DNA of 64,000 nucleotides from CAVYGN01 sp963796325 (GCA_963796325.1 CAWCLF010000001.1:496001-560000), one strand, 5' to 3'; positions 1-9,390 are shown, counted from the first letter of the stretch. The notes: generated by a model from the sequence alone, not told the origin. Program-made: numbers and translations.

Positions 1-2
1 AA

Positions 3-614
3 TTCAACGAATCTTACATCCGTTTTGAACAGGGAAGTCTCATGGAAACATCGAATGATTTCGATATGGCTCTCGACGGGAACGGATTTTTTTCTTTACA
101 GACCGATGAGGGTGAAAAGTACACAAGGAATGGAAATTTCAAAATCGACAATGAGGGCTACCTTACCGACATGCATGGGAACAAGATCCTTGGAGAGAAC
201 GGTTTTATCCTGCTTGAAAGGAATAATTTTCAAATTGATAAAGACGGGAACGTATATGAAAACCTGGATTATAAACCGGGCGATTTCGTTGATAAAACCG
301 GCAACGAATGGAAAAACATGACAAAAATCGACAGGCTGAAAATCGTGGATTTCCCGGAGAGGCGCTATCTTTTAAAAGACGGCAATACCTGGTATAAGGA
401 AAGCGACTTTTCCGGCAAGGCGTTCGTGATCAACGGAAACGAAAGACCCCAGGTGCACCAGGGTTTTATAGAAAAATCGAACGTCGATCCGGTCGTAGAA
501 ATGACCAGGATGATCGAAATAAACCGTCTTTACGAAGCAAATCAAAAAGTGATCCAGACCGCCGACGATACCCTTTCAAGAGCGGTTAACCAGGTCGGCA
601 GGGGCCTTGCATAA
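3..614 (+). CDS. Flagellar basal-body rod protein, FlgF/FlgG family (5' end outside window)
   Basis: The reading frame is open from base 3, before the first ATG at 42, and the upstream residues FNESYIRFEQGSLMETSNDFD continue the family pattern, so the gene starts outside the window. Residues after DMALDGNGFF match the D1-domain strand of FlgF/FlgG/FlhO-type rod proteins. The C-terminus (SNVDPVVEMTRMIEINRLYEANQKVIQ) is the coiled-coil rod signature shared by this family. Between them is an Asn/Asp/Lys-rich insertion. The protein would form part of the periplasmic flagellar rod. The family call is firm. Whether this is the FlgF or the FlgG paralogue cannot be decided from the fragment. Confidence 0.85.
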   Translation, partial: FNESYIRFEQGSLMETSNDFDMALDGNGFFSLQTDEGEKYTRNGNFKIDNEGYLTDMHGNKILGENGFILLERNNFQIDKDGNVYENLDYKPGDFVDKTGNEWKNMTKIDRLKIVDFPERRYLLKDGNTWYKESDFSGKAFVINGNERPQVHQGFIEKSNVDPVVEMTRMIEINRLYEANQKVIQTADDTLSRAVNQVGRGLA

Positions 615-652
615 GTCATAAACTCTGACTTCGGCCGATTTATTGTTTTACC

Positions 653-681
653 TTGAGAAAATTACCCATCGGTGTTAAAAT
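653..681 (+). promoter_or_regulatory. Candidate sigma-70 promoter of the gcv operon
   Basis: TTGAGA (653-658) and TAAAAT (676-681) are separated by 17 nt and lie about 70 bp before gcvT. No recognisable glycine riboswitch is seen in the 139-nt gap. Confidence 0.5.
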
Positions 682-753
682 AATTTACTCCCGATCTTTT
701 AAAGATCTTTCAAATCTGGTATTAAACCGGCAATATTTGTAAGGAAATAAATA

Positions 754-1845
754 ATGCAGGATCTGTTAAGAACGCCGCTCTATGAAGAACATAAAAAGCT
801 TAATGCGAATATGGCCCCTTTCGGCGGATGGGATATGCCGATTCAATATACCGGCATTTTAGAAGAGCATAAGGCATGCAGGCAGTCCGCAGCCCTTTTT
901 GATATATGTCATATGGGGGAGTTTTCTTTCAGGGGAAAAATTGAAAAAAGCGGATTGGATAATGTATTTACTCTGAATGTGTCAGGCTTGACGCCGGGGC
1001 GCTGCGGATACGGACTTATGCTCAACGATACGGGCGGCATCATAGACGATCTTATCATATACAGGTTCTCAACTGAAGAGCTAATGATCGTAGTCAATGC
1101 GGCTACAAGGGAAAAGGATTTCCTCAATATAAGGAAATTTTTAAACGGTTCGGCCCTGTTCGAAGATATTTCCGACAGGACGGCAAAACTGGATCTCCAG
1201 GGGCCCCTTTCAAGGGAAGTCTTTAGGGACATCTTCGGTGAAGAAGCTTCCGGCCTTAAATATTTCGGTTTTGCCCGGAAGGATTTTCATGGTAAAAATC
1301 TGCTTTACAGCAGGACGGGGTACACCGGCGAACCGGGTTTCGAACTTTATATCGACTCGGATTCGGTTAAAGATCTGTGGAATACGATACTGGCCGACGG
1401 CAGGGTAAAACCGGCGGGGCTCGGGGCCCGGGATATTCTGCGCCTTGAAGCGGGCCTGCCCCTATACGGCAGCGATCTTGATGAAAATACGACGCCTGTT
1501 GAAGCCGGGCTTGAAACGTTTGTCGATTATACAAAAGATTTCAACGGCAGGAGCGCATTGCTTGAACAAAAGGAAACCGGCGTGCGGAAAATGAAAATCG
1601 CCTTTGCGGCAGCGGCGAGAAGGTCTCCGCGTTCCCATTATGACATTTATCACGAAGGATCCCCGATCGGTCTTGTCACAAGCGGAGCATTTTCTCCTGT
1701 TCTTGCAAGAGGAATCGGGCTTGGATATGTCGAACCGGCTTTTACGGAAAAGGGGACAAAGATCGTTGTGAGGCATAACGACATTGAAATCGAAGCCGAG
1801 GTGGCCGGATTGCCTTTTTACAGGAACCCGGATATGAGAAAATAA
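754..1845 (+). CDS. gcvT: Aminomethyltransferase (glycine cleavage T protein)
   Basis: GcvT transfers the methylene group from the aminomethyl-lipoyl arm of GcvH to tetrahydrofolate and releases ammonia. The 363-residue length is normal. Family motifs are visible: LYEEHKKLNANMAPFGGWDMPIQ at the N-terminus, FDICHMGEF, the folate-site stretch SRTGYTGEPGFELY, GLGARDILRLEAGLPLYG, and the C-terminal LARGIGLGYV. It is the first gene of gcvT-gcvH-gcvPA-gcvPB. Its start ATG follows an AAGGA Shine-Dalgarno-like sequence, and the next gene is 10 nt downstream behind GGAGG. No gcvL (lipoamide dehydrogenase) is present in the window, so the L protein must come from elsewhere. Confidence 0.96.
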   Translation: MQDLLRTPLYEEHKKLNANMAPFGGWDMPIQYTGILEEHKACRQSAALFDICHMGEFSFRGKIEKSGLDNVFTLNVSGLTPGRCGYGLMLNDTGGIIDDLIIYRFSTEELMIVVNAATREKDFLNIRKFLNGSALFEDISDRTAKLDLQGPLSREVFRDIFGEEASGLKYFGFARKDFHGKNLLYSRTGYTGEPGFELYIDSDSVKDLWNTILADGRVKPAGLGARDILRLEAGLPLYGSDLDENTTPVEAGLETFVDYTKDFNGRSALLEQKETGVRKMKIAFAAAARRSPRSHYDIYHEGSPIGLVTSGAFSPVLARGIGLGYVEPAFTEKGTKIVVRHNDIEIEAEVAGLPFYRNPDMRK

Positions 1846-1855
1846 GGAGGATCTT

Positions 1856-2227
1856 ATGGATTTGTATTACACTAAAGACCATGAATGGGTTTCGGTCGAC
1901 GGCAATACCGGAACCGTCGGGATAACGGCCTATGCGGCCGATCATCTGGGCGACATTACCTATGTGGAACTGCCGAAGACGGGACGCGAGGTCAAAAAGG
2001 GCGAGGTCCTCTGTTCTATCGAATCGGTCAAGGCGGCAAGCGATATCTTTGCGCCGATGTCGGGAAAAATAATAACCGTGAACCCGGAACTTGATAATAA
2101 TCCGGCGCTGGTCAATCAAAGTCCCGAAAGCGGCGGATGGATAGCTAAAATGGAACTTAAGGATACAGCCGAAAAAGACGGTTTAATGAACAGCTCATCC
2201 TATAAGGACTTCATCAAAGGGTTATAG
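1856..2227 (+). CDS. gcvH: Glycine cleavage system H protein (lipoyl carrier)
   Basis: GcvH shuttles the aminomethyl group between the P, T and L proteins on a lipoylated lysine. The lipoylation motif SIESVKAASD is present, with the modified Lys at about residue 59. The surrounding DHLGDITYVELP and the C-terminal NSSSYKDFIKGL fit the family, and 123 residues is the usual length. A strong GGAGG lies immediately before the ATG. Position 2 of a complete gcvTHPP operon makes the assignment secure. Confidence 0.97.
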   Translation: MDLYYTKDHEWVSVDGNTGTVGITAYAADHLGDITYVELPKTGREVKKGEVLCSIESVKAASDIFAPMSGKIITVNPELDNNPALVNQSPESGGWIAKMELKDTAEKDGLMNSSSYKDFIKGL

Positions 2228-2245
2228 CCGGGATATGGAGGGGAT

Positions 2246-3577
2246 ATGGATTATTGCCTGAATTCCGAGAGGGAAACTCTTAAAATGCTCGGCGAAATCG
2301 GCGCCGGATCAATGGAAGACCTGTTTTCTTATATACCTTCGGATTTGAGGACGAAAAATTTCAATATTCCGGAAGGAATTTCAGAGTTTGAAGCTCTAAG
2401 GCTTATAAAGGAACTGGCGCAGGCCAACAATAACGGTCTCTTGTGCTTTTTAGGCGGAGGAGCTTACGATCATTTCATACCGGCAGCCGTTGACTTTTTA
2501 TCTGAAAGATCCGAATTTTATACCGCCTACACGCCTTATCAGCCCGAATGCTCTCAGGGCACGCTTCAGGCCCTTTTCGAATACCAGACTTCAATCTGCA
2601 GGATAACAGGAATGGATGCCGCTAATGCCTCCGTTTATGACGGTGCGACGGCCCTGGCTGAAGCCGCTCTGATGGCTGTAAGAGCGACGCAAAGATCCGG
2701 TATAACGGTTTGCGGTTCGGTCAGTCCTTTTTATAAAAGGGTATTGAAGACTTACCTTTCGAACCATCCGGTGGAACTCTGCGAACTTGCCCCGTCAAAG
2801 AGAGGGCCGGATATTCAGGAAATTAAATCTCATTTAAACGGCGATACGGCGGCTCTCATAGTCCAGAATCCCGGTTTTTTAGGCTCGGCCGCAGATTATA
2901 GCGAAATCGCTTTAATTGCGCATGAATCGGGTGCAAAACTGATAATGTCGGTTTATCCCGCATCCCTGGGGATCCTTAAAAAGCCTTCGGAAATGGGTGC
3001 GGATATTGCCGTTGGCGAGGGCCAGAGCCTGGGGCTGCCGCTGAGCTTCGGAGGGCCGTATTTCGGCTTCATCACGGCAAGGATGAACCTCATGAGGAAC
3101 CTGCCGGGGAGGATAGCCGGTGAAACTTTGGACAGGAACGGCAAACGCTGCTATGTCCTGACCCTGCAGGCGCGTGAACAGCATATCAGGCGGCAGAAAG
3201 CCACCTCGAATATTTGCTCCAATCAAAGCCTGTGCGTCCTCAGGGCCGTTATCTATCTTTCCCTTTTAGGCGAAACCGGTTTTAAAAAGCTGGCGGACTT
3301 GAATTATAATAAATCGGAATATTTAAAAAAACTCGTTAAAGGAATAAAAAATGCGTCGGTCTGGAACGAATCTCCAACTTTTAACGAGTTCACCCTGGAA
3401 CTCGGTATGAATTCGGAGGAAGCTGCGCGGCGGATGAGGGACAGGGGAATTCTTGCCGGCATTCCGCTCGGCGGCCTTTATCCGGGAATGGATAATATGC
3501 TGCTTGTAGCCGTTACGGAAAAAAGGTCGAGAAAGGAAATTGAAAATTACGCGTCGGTCCTGGAGGATATTCTATGA
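2246..3577 (+). CDS. gcvPA: Glycine dehydrogenase (decarboxylating) subunit 1
   Basis: This is the N-terminal half of the split bacterial P protein, which decarboxylates glycine with PLP and loads the methylamine onto GcvH. Recognisable motifs include FLGGGAYDHFIPA, YTPYQPECSQGTLQALFEYQ, the GMDAANASVYDGATALAEA loop and ATSNICSNQSLC near residue 320. At 443 residues it has the typical subunit-1 length. The PLP lysine is carried by subunit 2. The stop codon overlaps the gcvPB start as ATGA (3574-3577), implying translational coupling and equal synthesis of the two halves. Confidence 0.96.
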   Translation: MDYCLNSERETLKMLGEIGAGSMEDLFSYIPSDLRTKNFNIPEGISEFEALRLIKELAQANNNGLLCFLGGGAYDHFIPAAVDFLSERSEFYTAYTPYQPECSQGTLQALFEYQTSICRITGMDAANASVYDGATALAEAALMAVRATQRSGITVCGSVSPFYKRVLKTYLSNHPVELCELAPSKRGPDIQEIKSHLNGDTAALIVQNPGFLGSAADYSEIALIAHESGAKLIMSVYPASLGILKKPSEMGADIAVGEGQSLGLPLSFGGPYFGFITARMNLMRNLPGRIAGETLDRNGKRCYVLTLQAREQHIRRQKATSNICSNQSLCVLRAVIYLSLLGETGFKKLADLNYNKSEYLKKLVKGIKNASVWNESPTFNEFTLELGMNSEEAARRMRDRGILAGIPLGGLYPGMDNMLLVAVTEKRSRKEIENYASVLEDIL

Positions 3578-5031
3578 GAGGAATGGAAAAGCTGATTTTT
3601 GAGAAATCAGCGGCCGGCAGAACCGGCGTTGAATTGCCTGCAATCGATGTTCCTGCCGCTCCCGGCCTTCCTCAAAATTTAATATCCATGAAAAAAACAG
3701 GCCTGCCGGAAGTCGGTGAAATGGATGTAGTACGTCATTATACCAGGCTTTCGCAGCTGAATTTCTCGATAGACACCGAGTTTTATCCCCTTGGCTCATG
3801 CACCATGAAATATAATCCGAAGATCCTGGAAACGGCTGCAAATCTTCCCGGTTTCAGGGATATTCATCCGCTTTTATGCTTTCAGGAGGGCGGGGAAAAA
3901 CTTGTCCAGGGCTGCCTTTCGCTCCTGTTCGAACTTGAAAAACTCCTTGCCGGGATCACGGGAATGGATGCCGTTACAACAGCGCCGATGGCGGGGGCGC
4001 ATGGAGAACTTACCGGCATATTGATGATTGCGGCTTATCATAAATCAAGGGGGAAAAAGAAAAGGTATGTGATTGTTCCGGATTCTTCGCATGGTACAAA
4101 CCCGGCGAGCGCCGCTATGGCCGGCTACGAGATCATAACCGTTAAAAGCCTTCAAAACGGCGAACTTGATATCGAAGCTTTTAAAAATGCTCTTAACGAT
4201 GAAGTCGCCGCAGTAATGATGACCTGCCCCAATACCCTGGGAATTTTTGAAACGAAAATATCCGAGATTTCGGAATTGGCGCATTCGGCTGACGCTCTGA
4301 TGTATTATGACGGGGCGAATCTGAATGCAATAATGGGCAAAGTCAAGCCTGGCGAAGCGGGGTTTGACGTAGTGCATGTAAATGTTCACAAGACATTCGG
4401 CACCCCGCATGGAGGCGGCGGACCAGGGGCGGGACCTGTCGGTGTTAAGAGGGCTTTAATGGATTTTCTTCCGGGACCCAGGATCGGCCGCGGCGCCGAC
4501 GGAATATTCAGGATTATGCCTGATTCCGGGGAAAGCATCGGGTACGTGACTGGATTTTTCGGGAATTTCGGCGTCCTTGTAAGGGCTTATGTTTATATAT
4601 TGCTCCTGGGAAGGTCGGGATTGATCAAAGCATCGGAGCAGGCTGTCCTGAATGCAAATTATGTAAAGGAAAAATTAAAGAAATACTACATGCTTCCATA
4701 TGACAGGATATGCATGCATGAATGTGTTTTCTCGGCTGAAAAGCAGCTGGAGACTGGAATTCATGCCGTCGATATTGCCAAGGGACTTATCGACAGGGGT
4801 ATGCACCCGCCGACAATCTATTTCCCGCTGAATGTTAAAGAAGCCGTGATGATCGAACCGACGGAAACTGAAAGTCTGGAAACTCTGGATGAATTTATAG
4901 GGGCAATGATTGAAATTGCAGAAACTGCAGCCTCATCGCCTGAAAAATTAAGGGAAGCTCCTGTAAATACTCCCGTATCGAGGCCGGATGAAACTAAAGC
5001 CGCAAGGGATGTCAAGGTTTGTTTAGGATAA
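3574..5031 (+). CDS. gcvPB: Glycine dehydrogenase (decarboxylating) subunit 2
   Basis: This is the PLP-binding half of the P protein. The PLP-lysine motif VHVNVHKTFGTPHGGGGPG is intact, and FYPLGSCTMKYNPK and PDSSHGTNPASAAMAGY are the diagnostic blocks of GcvPB. The 485-residue length is normal. The start overlaps the gcvPA stop by 4 nt. A GAGAGGAATGG ribosome-binding region could also support a start at the second Met, two codons later. It is the last gene of the glycine cleavage operon, and 90 nt separate it from the next gene, which has its own promoter-like boxes. Confidence 0.96.
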   Translation: MRGMEKLIFEKSAAGRTGVELPAIDVPAAPGLPQNLISMKKTGLPEVGEMDVVRHYTRLSQLNFSIDTEFYPLGSCTMKYNPKILETAANLPGFRDIHPLLCFQEGGEKLVQGCLSLLFELEKLLAGITGMDAVTTAPMAGAHGELTGILMIAAYHKSRGKKKRYVIVPDSSHGTNPASAAMAGYEIITVKSLQNGELDIEAFKNALNDEVAAVMMTCPNTLGIFETKISEISELAHSADALMYYDGANLNAIMGKVKPGEAGFDVVHVNVHKTFGTPHGGGGPGAGPVGVKRALMDFLPGPRIGRGADGIFRIMPDSGESIGYVTGFFGNFGVLVRAYVYILLLGRSGLIKASEQAVLNANYVKEKLKKYYMLPYDRICMHECVFSAEKQLETGIHAVDIAKGLIDRGMHPPTIYFPLNVKEAVMIEPTETESLETLDEFIGAMIEIAETAASSPEKLREAPVNTPVSRPDETKAARDVKVCLG

Positions 5032-5045
5032 GCTGTGGAAATATT

Positions 5046-5074
5046 TTGATTGATTTCGGTTTTTATATTAGAAT
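5046..5074 (+). promoter_or_regulatory. Candidate promoter upstream of the WecG/TagA-like gene
   Basis: TTGATT (5046-5051), a 17-nt spacer and TAGAAT (5069-5074) lie in the gap after gcvPB, about 48 bp before the next ATG. Confidence 0.35.
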
Positions 5075-5121
5075 TTTAAGAATTTTTCGGCGGCAGCCAT
5101 GATAATTTTTAGGGAGGGATC

Positions 5122-5880
5122 ATGATACCCCAGACGGCAAAATTTCTGAGCGCTAAAGTCAGCCTTACGAGCAGGGAAGAATTAAAGGAATGCCTGATCC
5201 AGACCGTTTACGACAGGGAGAGGTTCAGGATATTGGTGCTGGATGAAAAAATAATGTTTTTTTCTCTTTTTAACAGGGATCTACAGCAAATCATTGCACG
5301 AACTGAAATAGTCATCTGCGCATCGCAGACCGTCGCCTGGATGGTCAGGATGATCACAGGCAGGCCTGTACCGGTGATCATGCCTGTAACCCTGTATCTT
5401 GATATAATGAGAGCTGCCGATGAGATGAATTATACGGTTTTTCTTTTCGGCGGAACAAAAAATGTTGCGATGGAAACTTTAAAAAGAATAAGGAAATCTT
5501 TTCCGCAGGCCAGGATCGTAGGCAGCTACAGGTCTAATATAAAAAGTCAGGAGCTCCAGGATGTCCTGGTTACGATCAGGAAAAGTTCCCCCCAGATCTT
5601 TATGGCCAGCTACGGGACCGGTCCGAAGCAGGAAAAATGGATTTCCAGGAATTCGGGTTATTACCAGGGCTCCATAGTGGTCGGAGTAGGGAATTCATTT
5701 AACGTTATTGCAGGCAGGAAAAAGATGCCCCCCATCTGGTTCCAGAAAAAAGGATGGAACGGATTTTATACTTTGCTTATACACCCGTATAATATCGCCC
5801 GTATTTTCCGTATATTTGTCTTATTCATTGTGACCCTGTTCATAAAGGTCAAAAACAAGTTTAAGAGAAGCCCGGCATGA
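5122..5880 (+). CDS. WecG/TagA/CpsF-family glycosyltransferase-like protein, catalytic residues altered
   Basis: The C-terminal two thirds match the WecG/TagA/CpsF family (UDP-ManNAc-type transferases acting on undecaprenyl-linked acceptors): TVFLFGGTKNV, RKSFPQARIVGSY, YGTGPKQEKWI, GVGNSFNVIAGRKKMPP and the WFQKKGWNGFYTL block. A hydrophobic and basic tail (FVLFIVTLFIKVKNKFKR) would hold it at the membrane. In active members an ADG motif provides the catalytic Asp. Here the aligned residues read ASQ, and the following (R)VxG(x)DL element reads IMPVTLYL. It may be a divergent enzyme or a non-catalytic member. It precedes mtnA with a 4-nt ATGA overlap and is preceded by a strong AGGGAGG site. 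Confidence 0.75.
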   Translation: MIPQTAKFLSAKVSLTSREELKECLIQTVYDRERFRILVLDEKIMFFSLFNRDLQQIIARTEIVICASQTVAWMVRMITGRPVPVIMPVTLYLDIMRAADEMNYTVFLFGGTKNVAMETLKRIRKSFPQARIVGSYRSNIKSQELQDVLVTIRKSSPQIFMASYGTGPKQEKWISRNSGYYQGSIVVGVGNSFNVIAGRKKMPPIWFQKKGWNGFYTLLIHPYNIARIFRIFVLFIVTLFIKVKNKFKRSPA

Positions 5881-6920
5881 AGCAGGTTATTAAAACCGTA
5901 TATCTTGATGAAGAAAAGCTGTTTATAATAGACCAGAGGCTGCTTCCCCTTGAAGAGAAAACAATCGAGCTTTCCAGCGAAACCGATGTATACGAAGCGA
6001 TAAAAACCCTTGCAGTCAGGGGCGCCCCCGCTATCGGTATTGCCGCGGGCTACGGGGCATATATTTCCCTGCGCAGGTATAAAGACAGGATGGAATATTC
6101 CGGTTTTAAAAAGAAAGGCGTTGAGATCCTGGAGTATATAGGGAAAAGCAGGCCTACGGCTTATAACCTGTTTTACGTTCTTGGAAGGCTGAGGGCAATC
6201 CTTGATAAATGCTCGCAGAACGGAGAGCTGCTGGACCGGTGGAAAAAAGAGGCCCTCCTTATTCATGAAGAAGATCTCGATAAATCCCTGGGTATGGCCC
6301 GTGCCGGGAATCCTGTTGTGCCGCACAACGCAAAAATATTGACGCACTGCAATACCGGCGGGCTGGCGACAGGCGGCAACGGCACCGCTTTATCGGTGAT
6401 CTTCGAGGCTGAAAAAACCGGGAAAAACATTCTTGTGTATGTCGATGAAACAAGGCCGCTTCTCCAGGGGTCGAGACTTACAGCCTGGGAATTAAAAAAA
6501 ACAGGCATTCCATATAAAATAATCTGCGATAATATGGCGGCAGCCGTTATGGCAAAAAAAGGGATCGACCTTGTCCTGGTCGGCGCGGACAGGATTGCGG
6601 CAAACGGCGATTTTGCCAATAAGATCGGAACATATTCCCTGGCAGTGCTCGCCCGCCATCATGGGGTGCCTTTCTACTGCGCGGCGCCGGCGACAACTTT
6701 CGATACAAGCCTTGGGAACGGGGATTCCATCCCGATTGAAGAAAGAGACGGCCTCGAAGTGCTTAATTTCCGCGGGAGCGTATCGGCGCCTCCCGGGTCG
6801 GATGTTTTTAACCCGGCTTTTGATGTGACGCCGCACAGCCTTGTTACGGGCATCATTACAGAGTTCGGCGTTATTTATCCTCCTTTTGGCGAAAATATTC
6901 ATTCGATTGTAAAAGGGTAA
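5877..6920 (+). CDS. mtnA: S-methyl-5-thioribose-1-phosphate isomerase
   Basis: MtnA converts methylthioribose-1-phosphate to methylthioribulose-1-phosphate in methionine salvage. Signature blocks are AVRGAPAIGIAAGYG, THCNTGGLATGG (catalytic Cys near residue 158), ETRPLLQGSRLTAWEL and VGADRIAANGD (catalytic Asp near 238). At 347 residues it has family length and is intact. No other methionine-salvage gene (mtnK, mtnB, mtnP) is nearby. A role in 5-deoxyribose disposal, known for some MtnA homologues, is also possible. The start overlaps the previous stop by 4 nt. Confidence 0.95.
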   Translation: MKQVIKTVYLDEEKLFIIDQRLLPLEEKTIELSSETDVYEAIKTLAVRGAPAIGIAAGYGAYISLRRYKDRMEYSGFKKKGVEILEYIGKSRPTAYNLFYVLGRLRAILDKCSQNGELLDRWKKEALLIHEEDLDKSLGMARAGNPVVPHNAKILTHCNTGGLATGGNGTALSVIFEAEKTGKNILVYVDETRPLLQGSRLTAWELKKTGIPYKIICDNMAAAVMAKKGIDLVLVGADRIAANGDFANKIGTYSLAVLARHHGVPFYCAAPATTFDTSLGNGDSIPIEERDGLEVLNFRGSVSAPPGSDVFNPAFDVTPHSLVTGIITEFGVIYPPFGENIHSIVKG

Positions 6921-6926
6921 ATTAAA

Positions 6927-8081
6927 ATGGCCATTATTATGAAAAATATTCTGGACCTGGGGATCATCATCGGCAAGAACAGCTATAATTTTCTTTCTCT
7001 TGACGAATATGCGGAGCATTTTCTCCTGCCGTTTTCACCGAGATTCAGGAATATAGATTTTGCCATCAGCTCCCTTTCAAGCGCGGGAGTAAAAAATATC
7101 GTTGTATTTGTCAAGAGGGACAAGGATATAGTCCTGAACTACCTTGTCAAAGGCTGGCCCCTGGTTAAGTTCTATGTCTTCGATTACCTGGATATAACCG
7201 AGAAATTCTCGACTTTTCTCACTGATTTTTCACATGAACATTCTCTTGAACGCATAGTAATCATGAAAGGCAATTACCCGATATGGTTCGATATGAGGAT
7301 ACTGGACCGGGAACTTGAAAAGACGCCAAATATCGCCTTTAAAACAAAGTACAATCTCTCCAATTATTTTTGCGGGCTTATTGTCGAAAAGAACATTTTC
7401 ATCAAGAAATACGAGAGTTTTTTTCTTGACGAATCCAATCTCGATCTGGATATAATGGAAAAGATCATCAAGGAATTCGACATAAAGCCGGTCGAGATCA
7501 GGGGATACATAATGCCTTTCAGGACCCTCAAGGAATTCTACAATGTCCACCTTGAAATGATCGACGACTACCTGATGCTTGACCTTTATAACGCTTATGT
7601 TCCCGTAAGGGCTGACAGCGGTTTGAACGGTCTGTCGGCGTTCGGCAGGGGTTCGTATGTCGTCAATTCCATAGCCGGAGAGGGTGTGGATCTCTTCGGG
7701 AGGGTAGAGAATTCCATAATTTTTTCAAATGTAAGGATCGACCGTCATGCGGTTATAAAAAATTCGATTATATTTCCAGGCAATCATATCGGTCATAATT
7801 CCATAATTGTCAATTCTATAATCGACGAATATTCCGGCGATAATTCTCTTCCCACCATAGAACCTCACTCTTCCATCGGTAGTGAAAACCCTTCCTCAGT
7901 AAACAAGGAATTTCCCGAGATACTCAATTTCGGTGTTACCCTGATAGGCAAGGACGTAAGGGTTCCTTCGGGGATGAAAATAGGGGGGAACTGTTTTATC
8001 GACAGTTTCATACCGGCGGCCTTTTTGCGGCAAGGGAAAACCATGAAAGACGGAGAAACGCACCTGGTCAAAAAGGCTTAA
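6927..8081 (+). CDS. GlgD-like glucose-1-phosphate adenylyltransferase subunit
   Basis: The N-terminal nucleotidyltransferase fold follows the ADP-glucose pyrophosphorylase/GlgD pattern (LPFSPRFRNIDFAISSLSSAGVKNIVVFV). It ends in a left-handed beta-helix (VENSIIFSNVRIDRHAVIKNSII) typical of this superfamily. The activating GGGxGxRLxPLT loop of catalytic GlgC is missing: the corresponding stretch is LDLGIIIGKNSYNFLSLDEY. That suggests a regulatory GlgD-type subunit rather than a stand-alone enzyme. No glgC or glgA is in the window. The last 14 bases overlap the 3' end of the convergent pyrC gene. An ATG five codons later could also serve as the start. Confidence 0.8.
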   Translation: MAIIMKNILDLGIIIGKNSYNFLSLDEYAEHFLLPFSPRFRNIDFAISSLSSAGVKNIVVFVKRDKDIVLNYLVKGWPLVKFYVFDYLDITEKFSTFLTDFSHEHSLERIVIMKGNYPIWFDMRILDRELEKTPNIAFKTKYNLSNYFCGLIVEKNIFIKKYESFFLDESNLDLDIMEKIIKEFDIKPVEIRGYIMPFRTLKEFYNVHLEMIDDYLMLDLYNAYVPVRADSGLNGLSAFGRGSYVVNSIAGEGVDLFGRVENSIIFSNVRIDRHAVIKNSIIFPGNHIGHNSIIVNSIIDEYSGDNSLPTIEPHSSIGSENPSSVNKEFPEILNFGVTLIGKDVRVPSGMKIGGNCFIDSFIPAAFLRQGKTMKDGETHLVKKA

Positions 8082-9390
8082 TTAAAAAAGGATATGCTAT
8101 TTTCCCGCCGGATATGGTGTACTCCACGGTTCCGTTAAATGCCATGCCCAGGAAAGCGCTGTTTTTAGACATAGATTCGATATTATCCCTATTGACATGA
8201 AACTTTTTTGCCGGATTGAAAAGGGTCAGGTCGGCCCTCGCCCCTATCTTGATCAGCCCGCCCGGAAGCCCCAGGATACGGGAAGGATTGAGGCTGACAA
8301 GGCGCAGCCACGATGTTATTTTCATTCCCTTTTTTCTTACAAGGTGGGTATATGTGGAAGCAAGGAATGTTTCCAGGCCGATGGTTCCGGAAGGAGCTTT
8401 CGCAAAGGCTTTATTTTTTTCATTTTCCATATGAGGGGCATGGTCCGTTGCAATAGCGTCGATCGTTCCGTCCAAAAGAGCCTGTTCGATTGCTATTCTA
8501 TCTGCTTCGGGCCGGAGTGGCGGATTCATTTTTTTATTCGCGTCAAGTTCTTTTAACAGGCTGTTCTCGGAAAGGAGAAGATGGTGCGGCGTGGCGTCGC
8601 AGGTTATGAGGCCTTTATAATACTCTTTCAGATTTTTAACCGCTTCTACGGACTTGGAGGTAGAAATATGCGTAAAATGCACGCGCGCTCCGGATAGGCC
8701 GGCAATGGTGCCGAGGTTCCAGACCGCCAGGCTTTCAGCCTCGGCCGGCTGGCCGGGCAATCCTGTTTTTGAAGGGACTTTTCCGTAACTTACAGGATTG
8801 TTTTTTGAAAGGGCCTTTATCTCGGGATGTTCAAGGAGGAGGACGCCTTCGGCATAGGCTTTACGGCATAATTCGGCCAGGAGTGCGATGTCCTGTATGC
8901 TCGATCCGTCATCGCTGAACGCGGCGCAGCCCGCATCCCTGTTCAGCCTGAGGTTTACAATCTCCAGCCCCTTCCTTTCCTTTGTCATGCAGGAAGCGAA
9001 GAGGATTCTGACAGGGGCCGCCGCGGCCCTTTTTATTAGAGCCGATATGAGGCCCGGATTGTCGATGGGCGGTTCCGTATTGGGCATTGCGAGCAGAGTC
9101 GTGACTCCTCCTTTCGCCGCAGCCCTGGCGCCGCTTTCCAGCGTTTCCTTCCGGGTTTCTCCGGGATCGCGCAGATGGCAGTGAAGATCTACAAGACCTG
9201 GTATTACAAATAACGAACCTGCATCGATAACTGTTCCGCCGCCTGTTTCAAGATTTGCGGATATTTTTTTTATCCTGCCGTCCTTTACAAGTATATCCAG
9301 TTTTTGACCTCTTCCGGCGTCATGGCTTCCCGGATTGAAAACGGTCCCGTTTTTAATAATTATGCTGTCGCTGTATCCGGCTTTCACCAT
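8068..9390 (-). CDS. pyrC: Dihydroorotase, class I
   Basis: It catalyses the reversible cyclisation of carbamoyl-aspartate to dihydroorotate in pyrimidine synthesis. Zinc-site motifs of the bacterial class I enzymes are present: DLHCHLRDPGETRKE near residue 67, LLEHPE, FTHIST and ATDHAPH. The 440-residue length is normal. The start overlaps the end of the upstream ABC ATPase gene by 7 nt, so the two are probably co-transcribed although functionally unrelated. The 3' end overlaps the convergent GlgD-like gene by 14 nt, leaving no room for a terminator between them. Confidence 0.94.
   Translation of the reverse strand: MVKAGYSDSIIIKNGTVFNPGSHDAGRGQKLDILVKDGRIKKISANLETGGGTVIDAGSLFVIPGLVDLHCHLRDPGETRKETLESGARAAAKGGVTTLLAMPNTEPPIDNPGLISALIKRAAAAPVRILFASCMTKERKGLEIVNLRLNRDAGCAAFSDDGSSIQDIALLAELCRKAYAEGVLLLEHPEIKALSKNNPVSYGKVPSKTGLPGQPAEAESLAVWNLGTIAGLSGARVHFTHISTSKSVEAVKNLKEYYKGLITCDATPHHLLLSENSLLKELDANKKMNPPLRPEADRIAIEQALLDGTIDAIATDHAPHMENEKNKAFAKAPSGTIGLETFLASTYTHLVRKKGMKITSWLRLVSLNPSRILGLPGGLIKIGARADLTLFNPAKKFHVNRDNIESMSKNSAFLGMAFNGTVEYTISGGKIAYPFLIKPF

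Noticed and set aside
615..753. Glycine riboswitch before gcvT
   Set aside because: The gap is 139 nt and lacks the paired glycine aptamer pattern; only a short palindrome GATCTTTTAAAGATC and a promoter are visible.
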